Source of the DNA: Luteitalea pratensis
GTDB lineage: Bacteria > Acidobacteriota > Vicinamibacteria > Vicinamibacterales > Vicinamibacteraceae
Direction of reading: 5' to 3'
Assembly (NCBI RefSeq): GCF_001618865.1
Contig: NZ_CP015136.1
Location: 4,375,001-4,439,000, forward strand
DNA: 64,000 bases
The translations under genes were made by a program, and so were the position numbers. Below, piece after piece: positions 59,195 through 64,000 of this stretch. The notes under the pieces are model-generated. The model was not told where the DNA came from and ran no database searches. It saw only the letters and a program-made list of their open reading frames with translations. Within the stretch, counting starts at the first letter, position 1; each line of letters starts with the position of its first letter.

Positions 59195-59950
59195 TCAGCG
59201 AAGCGCCGCCGCCGTCCGGGCGCCGAGCGAGAGTGCCTGCGGGAAGGCGCGGATCAGGATGTCCGGGAGCACCCGAATCGTCAGGGCCAGCGCCATCCAG
59301 CCGACGAGCAGGCGAACCGGGGCCGCCGTCACCATCAGGTTGAGCGTCGGCGCAACGCGGGCCATCACGCCGAGGACGACTTCGACCAGCAGGAGGGTGA
59401 TCACGACCGGGGCCGACAGTCGAACGCCAAGTGTGAACATCAGCCCGAACATGCGCGCGACCATGTCGGCGATCGCGCTATCCACCACGCCAGCACCGAT
59501 GGGCAGCGCCTCGTACGAGGTCGCGAGTGCCCGCAGCACTTCGTGATGCGCGTTGGTCAACAGGAACACCATCACCGCGATCGAGCCGTACAGCGCGGCA
59601 AGGATGTTGTTGCGGACGCCGCTCTGCGGGTCGACGAGGGCCGCGTAGGACAGGCCCATCTGGAAGCCGGTGAGATAGCCTCCGAGTTCGGCACCGGCCT
59701 GCAGCAACCGCACCGCCATCGCGAGGCCAAAGCCGATCAGCAACTCGCGCAGGACGACCGTGAGGAACATGCCGGGCTCGATCGTTCGCGGAACGCCGAT
59801 CACCGGCGCCATGAAGGCGCCGAGCACGAGTACCAGGCCGATTTTCGGCGCCGCCGGCGCGAATGTCCCCCCGAACAGTGGCGTCGCCAGCACCAGCAGG
59901 CTGGGGCGGATCAAGGCCATCGCGAAGACGAGGATCGGCGACAGATCCAT
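59195..59950 (-). CDS. fliR: flagellar export protein FliR
   Basis: 251 residues from the ATG sharing a base with the fliQ stop (TGATG). Six hydrophobic helices; ALIRPSLLVLATPLFGGTFAPAAPKIGLVLVLGAFMAP, LLIGFGLAMAVRLLQAGAELGGYLTGFQMG and APVVITLLLVEVVLGVMARVAPTLNLMVTAAPVRLLVGW are family segments. Part of the core FliPQR pore. The longer in-frame reading upstream covers fliQ and is rejected. Confidence 0.93.
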   Translation of the reverse strand: MDLSPILVFAMALIRPSLLVLATPLFGGTFAPAAPKIGLVLVLGAFMAPVIGVPRTIEPGMFLTVVLRELLIGFGLAMAVRLLQAGAELGGYLTGFQMGLSYAALVDPQSGVRNNILAALYGSIAVMVFLLTNAHHEVLRALATSYEALPIGAGVVDSAIADMVARMFGLMFTLGVRLSAPVVITLLLVEVVLGVMARVAPTLNLMVTAAPVRLLVGWMALALTIRVLPDILIRAFPQALSLGARTAAALR

Positions 59951-60219
59951 CAGCGCACCAGTTCGGGCAGCCGGGTGACCATCTGCCGCGCGAAGCCGGA
60001 CATCAGGCGCAGCATCCACGGGAAGGTGATGGCGAAGGTGAGGAAGATCGCGGCGGCGCGCGGGATGAACGCGAGCACGTTGTCCTGGATGCTCGTCACG
60101 GTCTGGAAGACGCTGACGAGGACGCCGGCCACGAGACCCGCGAGCAACATCGGCAGGCTCACCAGGATGGCGAGCTCGATCGCCTGGCGCACGATACCAA
60201 CGACAAGGGCTTCTGACAT
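59950..60219 (-). CDS. fliQ: flagellar export protein FliQ
   Basis: 89 residues, two membrane helices (AIELAILVSLPMLLAGLVAGVLVSVFQTVTSIQDNVLAFIPRAAAIFLTFAITFPWMLRLM). The FQ--T-IQ pattern between helices is the family signature. Eight-nt gap to fliP; overlaps fliR by one base. Confidence 0.94.
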   Translation of the reverse strand: MSEALVVGIVRQAIELAILVSLPMLLAGLVAGVLVSVFQTVTSIQDNVLAFIPRAAAIFLTFAITFPWMLRLMSGFARQMVTRLPELVR

Positions 60220-60226
60220 GACGGCC

Positions 60227-60967
60227 TCAGAGGAAACTGCGCACGAGGGAAGAGACCAGCAGGTTCCAGCCGTCGATCATCACGAAGAGCATGATCTTGA
60301 ACGGCAGCGAAATCATCGCCGGCGGCAGCTGCAACATCCCCATCGAGAGCAGCGTCGTCGAGACGACCAGGTCGATGAGCAGGAACGGGACGAACAGGTA
60401 GAACCCCATCTGGAACCCGGTCTTGATCTCCGAGAGGATGAAGGCCGGCACGACCACGCGCATCGGCAGCGACTCGGGCGTCTGCGGACGCGCCACCTTG
60501 CCGAGTTCGACGAACAACGCGAGATCGGTCTCGCGCGTCTGCTTCAGCATGAAGCCGCGCAATGGCGGCGTGCCCCGCTCGAGCGCCTGCGTCACCGTGA
60601 GCTCGTTGCGCAGCGCCGGCTGCACGGCCGCCTGGTTGATCTGCTCGCCCACCGGCGCCATCACGAACACGGTGAGGAACAACGCCAGGCCGATCAGGAT
60701 CTGGTTGGACGGCGCCTCCTGCGTGCCGAGGGCCTGCCGCAGGAAGTGGAAGACGATGACGATCCGCGTGAAGGCGGTCATCGTCATCAGGATGGCCGGG
60801 ATGAAGCTGAGGAGCGTCAGCAGCAGCACGACCTGCAGCGGCGCAGAGATCGCGCCGATGCCGTCGATGTCGATGCGTGTGGCCCCGGCCTGGGCCAGGA
60901 CTGGCGTGGCCATCGACAGCCACAGGGTGGCCGTGCCGGCAATCGCAAGCAGTGCGCGACGCCTCAC
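60227..60967 (-). CDS. fliP: flagellar export protein FliP
   Basis: 246 residues from a GTG overlapping the fliO stop. A cleavable signal peptide (RRRALLAIAGTATLWLSMATPVLAQ) is typical of FliP. MTAFTRIVIVFHFLRQALGTQEAPSNQILIGLALFLTVFVMAPV and FILSEIKTGFQMGFYLFVPFLLIDLVVSTTLLSMGMLQLPPAMISLPFKIMLFVMIDGW are highly conserved. The frame extends upstream through fliO and is rejected there. Confidence 0.95.
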   Translation of the reverse strand: MRRRALLAIAGTATLWLSMATPVLAQAGATRIDIDGIGAISAPLQVVLLLTLLSFIPAILMTMTAFTRIVIVFHFLRQALGTQEAPSNQILIGLALFLTVFVMAPVGEQINQAAVQPALRNELTVTQALERGTPPLRGFMLKQTRETDLALFVELGKVARPQTPESLPMRVVVPAFILSEIKTGFQMGFYLFVPFLLIDLVVSTTLLSMGMLQLPPAMISLPFKIMLFVMIDGWNLLVSSLVRSFL

Positions 60968-61335
60968 GGCGCGCTCCCAACGGGCATGCGTGCCGCGAGG
61001 GTCTCGGGGAACGAGGGGCCGGCCGGGCCAAGTTCGGTCACCAGGGCGACATGCATCGGCGTGACGCCGAGCAGGAGCCGTCGACCCTCGACCGAGACGA
61101 TCACCAGCTGACGGCGGTCGCCGAGGCCGACCGCGGTCTCGATCTGGACGGCGCGCGGTCCTTTCCGCAGGCCGCCCTGCCAACCGCCGCGGCGAATCAG
61201 CCACAGGCAGCCGCCGAGGAGGCCGAGGACGACCAGCAGGGAAAGCAGTGTGCGGACGACGCCGGGGCCGTCCGACCAACCGACGGCGGGCACCGGCGCC
61301 TGCTGTGCCTGCGCCAGGAGGAACGGCAGCATCAC
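60964..61335 (-). CDS. fliO: flagellar export protein FliO
   Basis: 123 residues. An N-terminal segment (PFLLAQAQQAP) and one membrane helix (TLLSLLVVLGLLGGCLWLIRR) precede a small cytoplasmic domain, RAVQIETAVGLGDRRQLVIVSVEGRRLLLGVTPMHVALVTEL, the FliO consensus (RRQLVIVEV...LLLGVT). FliO helps FliP assemble. Overlaps both neighbours by 4 nt. Confidence 0.9.
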   Translation of the reverse strand: MMLPFLLAQAQQAPVPAVGWSDGPGVVRTLLSLLVVLGLLGGCLWLIRRGGWQGGLRKGPRAVQIETAVGLGDRRQLVIVSVEGRRLLLGVTPMHVALVTELGPAGPSFPETLAARMPVGSAP

Positions 61336-61634
61336 GCCAGGGCCTCGGTCGCGGTCTTCTGTCGGAATTCAGTGAGCCGGAGCGACACGCTGTCGTCGAT
61401 GATCACGACCTCCCCGCGCGCGACCGGCACGTCGTTGACGAGGACGAAGAGGTCCTGGCCCGCCGACTGCGAGAGACGCACGACGCTCCCCCGCTGCAGG
61501 CCCAGGCAGGCTCGCAGCGTCATGGTGCCGCGGCCGAGGATGACGTCGACGCGCAACCGCACGTCGCCGAAACCCGCCAGCGCAGGCGGCAAGGACAGGT
61601 CAGAACTGGATGACGAAGTCGGAGAAGAGGACAT
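61332..61634 (-). CDS. fliN: flagellar switch protein FliN
   Basis: 100 residues. After a serine-rich start (SSSPTSSSSSDLS), the SpoA domain: VRLRVDVILGRGTMTLRACLGLQRGSVVRLSQSAGQDLFVLVNDVPVARGEVVIIDDSVSLRLTEF. It forms the lower C-ring with FliM and binds FliH. This export-operon copy lies beside fliO/fliP as in enterobacteria; the longer FliY-like copy lies beside fliM. Confidence 0.93.
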   Translation of the reverse strand: MSSSPTSSSSSDLSLPPALAGFGDVRLRVDVILGRGTMTLRACLGLQRGSVVRLSQSAGQDLFVLVNDVPVARGEVVIIDDSVSLRLTEFRQKTATEALA

Positions 61635-62127
61635 CGAGCACCTCGTGATGCAGCACCCTGGCCGCCTTTTGGGCGATGGCCTTCTTGAGGGCGTCCTTGC
61701 CCTCCGGCGTCGCGATGTCTGCCGACTTCTGTGACGACAGCAGGTCGAGCACGGCGGAGCGGACCCGCACGACGGGAAGCTTCGCCTCTTCGATCTCCTT
61801 GATGAGGGCTTGGTCGCCGTCGATCACGAGTTGCACGTTGGTGCGAAGGAAACGCTGCGCTTCCGCGTCAGCCAGGTTGACGGTGAAGACGTCCAGCGCC
61901 ATGAGCGTGCCGCGCTCGGCAGCCGCGCCTTCCGCCTTGCCGCCCTCGGCATGGCTGACCGCCTCCCCATGGCCAGCCTCGGTCTCGGTGGCCGCAGCGG
62001 CCTTCTGCCTGGCCAGCCACCAGTAGCCGCCCCCGCCACCGACGCCAAGCAGGACGACCAGACCGACGATCAAGGGCAGCTTGCCCTGCCTGGCGCTGAC
62101 ATCTGGGGACTTCGCGGCTTTGCTCAT
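61600..62127 (-). CDS. fliL: flagellar basal-body protein FliL
   Basis: 175 residues from the ATG at 62127. One membrane helix (KLPLIVGLVVLLGVGGGGGYWWL), an Ala/Glu/His-rich linker, then a periplasmic domain: LDVFTVNLADAEAQRFLRTNVQLVIDGDQALIKEIEEAKLPVVRVRSAVLDLLSSQKSADIATPEGKDALKKAIAQ. FliL surrounds the stators. Its end overlaps fliN by 35 nt. Sequence upstream of 62127 in the same frame is repeat-rich and not coding. Confidence 0.92.
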   Translation of the reverse strand: MSKAAKSPDVSARQGKLPLIVGLVVLLGVGGGGGYWWLARQKAAAATETEAGHGEAVSHAEGGKAEGAAAERGTLMALDVFTVNLADAEAQRFLRTNVQLVIDGDQALIKEIEEAKLPVVRVRSAVLDLLSSQKSADIATPEGKDALKKAIAQKAARVLHHEVLDVLFSDFVIQF

Positions 62128-62225
62128 GGACACTCCTGCGTCCGCCCGGTGTGGCGGCGGTTGCCGGAGGAAGGAGCAAGGGCGATGCCGCAGCGCAGCA
62201 GGCGGCTGTGCCCGCGCCACACGAT

Positions 62226-62252
62226 TCAAGTTGGCGGGAAATCTGCCGATTT
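62226..62252 (+). promoter_or_regulatory. sigma-28-like site pointing away from fliL
   Basis: TCAAGTTG, 11 nt, GCCGATTT on the plus strand (6 of 8 in each box), opposite to all surrounding genes. A CCGATT/AATCGG palindrome overlaps the -10. It would drive a transcript through the repeat hairpin and antisense to the end of fliK; chance is not excluded. Confidence 0.3.
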
Positions 62253-62324
62253 CGATGAATCGGTATCGAGCGGGCGGCCGTGCCGCCGCCGCCCCTCCGG
62301 CGGGGGTGACGGCAAGGCGACACG

Positions 62325-62535
62325 GCAAGGAGAGAGGAGAGAGGACGGAGGAGAGAGGACGGAGGAGAGAGGACGGAGGAAGGATGGAGGAAGGATGGAG
62401 GGAGGAGGGTCGAGGAAACCCCGCCGCCGTCAACGGGCATTTCCTCGGTCCCCTGTCCTCCGTCCTACCTCTGTCCTCCGTCCTCCGTCTTCCTTCCTCT
62501 GTCTTCCGTCCTCCGTCCTCCGTCCTCCGTCCTAT
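62325..62535. repeat. purine heptamer array facing its pyrimidine complement
   Basis: From about 62325 to 62410 the plus strand is nearly all purine in 7-nt steps (GGAGAGA, GGACGGA, GGAAGGA). From 62452 to 62535 it is pyrimidine in complementary steps (TCCTCCG, TCTTCCG). The two arms can form a stem of roughly 80 nt with a 40-nt loop, ending exactly at the fliK stop. It may end fliK transcripts. Confidence 0.88.
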
Positions 62536-64000
62536 CTAGGCTTTCAGCTCGAATCGCGGCGCGGCGGGGTCCTGGTTGTCCTTCGTGGTGCCGCGAGGAC
62601 GACGACCCCCTGGTTCGGGTGACTCTTCACGCGACTGCTGGCGCTGGTCGTCGGGCGACACCACGAGTTCGTCGAGTGTCAGGCCGGCTGCCTCCATCTG
62701 CTGGCGAAGCGTCTGCTGGTGCTGAAGGACCCACTCCTGGACCTGAGCCGATTCCGCGCGCACGACCGCGGTCACCGCACCGCCCTCGACCCGAAGCGAC
62801 ACGCTCACGGCGCCGAGGGCGTCGGGACGCAGGTGCAGCTTCGCTTCGCCTATCCCGTCTTTCCACTGCATCTTGATCGACGACACGAGCTGATGCAGCA
62901 CCTGCTCGCCCGCCGCGGGCGGGAGCGGTGCCGCCGTGGCAGATACGGGCGTCGCCGTGGCGATTGGCGGGGATCCCGCAGACGTCGCGGTCAACACCTG
63001 GCCGGAGGCCGCCGTCGACGGTCCCGGTTCGCGCGGGTCGCGGGAGCCGCTTTCGCCGAGCGCCAGTCGCGTCAGCACGTCGGCCGCTCGGGCCGTGGGA
63101 AGCGGAGGATTCGAGAGCGGGGACTGGCCATCGACCTGCGCCCCTTCCTGGCGGGATGCCGTCCCAAGCGCCTGGGCGAGGCGACTGACCGCCTGTCCCG
63201 GCGCGCGTGAGACACCTGTGGCCTCGCCCTTGCGCTGCGCCACAATCGATGGCGGTGCGGGAACGTCGCCGCCCGATCGGCGGGCTGCAACGTGCCAGCG
63301 CGCCAGCATCTCGGCGGCCGGATTCGCCGATGGGGCATCAGACGATGCGACCTCGGGCCCCAGGGCGGGCGCCCAGTCTTCGCCCGCTCGTTGCGCGGTC
63401 AGCGCGGGCCCGTGCTCGACCGCTGGCGCGCTACCCGGAGGCAACGGAAGCGCCGCGCCTCCAGGCGCATCTTCGGGCGAGTTCGTGATCGGCTCGCTGC
63501 TGTCGCTTATGACGCCGACCGGCCCTGGCAGGGATGCTCTCCCGGGGACCACACCGTCGCTCGGGGTGCCCAATGTCGCTGGCGCGTCTGCGGGACTCCC
63601 CACGGCAGCGGCACGTGCACCGCTCATGGCGAGCGTTGACACGCCAGCCTCGCCGGCAGGGCTCTGGGCCACGGCCACGGCTGGCACACCTGTCTCGGTC
63701 ACGCCGATCGTGAGGGCGTGTTCCGCGGCAGGCTCAAAGCATTCAACCAATGGCACTGCCGATTCGCTGGCAGCTTCATCGACGCGCGAGTACGCGCCAG
63801 TGCCGAGCGCCAGAAGCAGCCAGGGTGCCTGAACCGGCGCAGCGCCGGGCGACTCGACTGGCACCGGCACGATCGACGACGAGCCGTCGGCATCGTCGAG
63901 GACCTTCTCCGGCGTTTCTGCCTCGGCAACGTGCGCGACACGGCCAGCGCGACCGGCGTTGGCGTTCGCGGCAGGCGGGCCCTTCTGCTCCTGGACGACA
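62536..64000 (-). CDS. fliK: hook-length control protein FliK, 5' part beyond the window
   Basis: At least 488 residues; the frame is still open at the right edge, and the GTG at 63870 is only one of several possible internal starts. The first 330 residues seen are Ala/Pro/Gly/Ser-rich and low in complexity, as in FliK rulers. The C-terminal domain (residues about 390-460 of the visible part) matches Flg_hook: QVLHQLVSSIKMQWKDGIGEAKLHLRPDALGAVSVSLRVEGGAVTAVVRAESAQVQEWVLQHQQTLRQQM, including the L-L-P--LG-V-V pattern. A charged tail (RRPRGTTKDNQD) follows. It measures the hook and triggers the FlhB switch. Confidence 0.88.
   Translation of the reverse strand, partial: VVQEQKGPPAANANAGRAGRVAHVAEAETPEKVLDDADGSSSIVPVPVESPGAAPVQAPWLLLALGTGAYSRVDEAASESAVPLVECFEPAAEHALTIGVTETGVPAVAVAQSPAGEAGVSTLAMSGARAAAVGSPADAPATLGTPSDGVVPGRASLPGPVGVISDSSEPITNSPEDAPGGAALPLPPGSAPAVEHGPALTAQRAGEDWAPALGPEVASSDAPSANPAAEMLARWHVAARRSGGDVPAPPSIVAQRKGEATGVSRAPGQAVSRLAQALGTASRQEGAQVDGQSPLSNPPLPTARAADVLTRLALGESGSRDPREPGPSTAASGQVLTATSAGSPPIATATPVSATAAPLPPAAGEQVLHQLVSSIKMQWKDGIGEAKLHLRPDALGAVSVSLRVEGGAVTAVVRAESAQVQEWVLQHQQTLRQQMEAAGLTLDELVVSPDDQRQQSREESPEPGGRRPRGTTKDNQDPAAPRFELKA

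Larger units (their letters stand above)
62128..62535. other. 408-nt intergenic region between fliK and fliL
   Basis: From right to left on the coding (minus) strand it holds a pyrimidine/purine heptamer inverted repeat (62325-62535), a GC-rich hairpin zone (62275-62315), a plus-strand sigma-28-like site (62226-62252) and the fliL leader. I see no gene here; the open frames are repeat translations. Confidence 0.65.

Noticed and set aside
63870-63870. GTG at 63870 as the true start of fliK
   Set aside because: The same frame stays open with similar composition to the right edge, and FliK proteins are usually longer; the start probably lies outside the window.

Overview
The window is high-GC DNA with dense, overlapping genes. 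It looks like a diderm, flagellated bacterium, most likely an acidobacterium of the Vicinamibacteria (Luteitalea-like) type. That placement is an inference from gene style: P- and L-ring genes, a FlbD-like protein, FliW/CsrA, a UbiD-ECF pairing, DUF4920, and short tandem repeats between genes. No marker gene (rRNA, ribosomal protein) is present to fix it. I saw no tRNA, rRNA, CRISPR, insertion sequence or phage gene.

Layout. 1-7.9 kb is mixed housekeeping: an edge fragment of an M3 oligopeptidase, a SLOG-like protein, a secreted esterase, a GNAT / ECF sigma / UbiD operon, apaG, a DUF4920-ferredoxin pair and an EF-hand protein. 7.9-14.0 kb (minus strand) is a motor and signalling operon: a degenerate HD-GYP protein, MotA, MotB, a receiver/CheX-like/HPt protein, and a CheA kinase that lacks its CheW-like domain and runs in frame into a CheX domain. 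14.2-21.7 kb (plus) holds three family-4 glycosyltransferases around a Maf/MptE-type protein with a propeller-like tail. 21.8-36.5 kb (minus) is one long run: an unknown protein, a nonulosonic-acid-type sugar pathway (DegT aminotransferase, PseG-like, HAD, NeuB-like, ATP-grasp, SpsF-like), FlbD, a second MotA/MotB pair, NAD synthetase, and a 1607-residue protein with three glycosyltransferase modules, a methyltransferase and TPRs. 36.6-41.0 kb (plus) carries two short flagellins, FliD, FliS and a small chaperone-like protein. 41.2-64 kb (minus) is the structural and export flagellar cluster: csrA-fliW-flgL-flgK-flgN-flgM, flgJ with an M23 peptidase, flgI, flgH, flgA, flgG, flgF, two accessory proteins, fliY/fliN, fliM, fliA, flhF, flhA, flhB, fliR, fliQ, fliP, fliO, fliN, fliL and the C-terminal part of fliK, which runs off the right edge.

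How it fits together. FliA (sigma-28) and its anti-sigma factor FlgM are both encoded here. Sigma-28-like promoters (roughly T[A/C]AAG, 11-12 nt, [G/A]CCGATT) can be read before both flagellins, fliD, the flgM-flgK-flgL-fliW-csrA operon and three genes of the motor/signalling block. The sugar pathway, Maf protein and glycosyltransferases next to the flagellins suggest a flagellin glycosylation system. Two stator sets, FlhF without FlhG, and several signalling domains that have lost catalytic residues mark this flagellar system as unusual.

Across the window, most sizeable gaps carry arrays of short tandem repeats. Most have a 7-nt period but different unit sequences, and most abut stop codons. 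This is the most distinctive non-coding feature seen.
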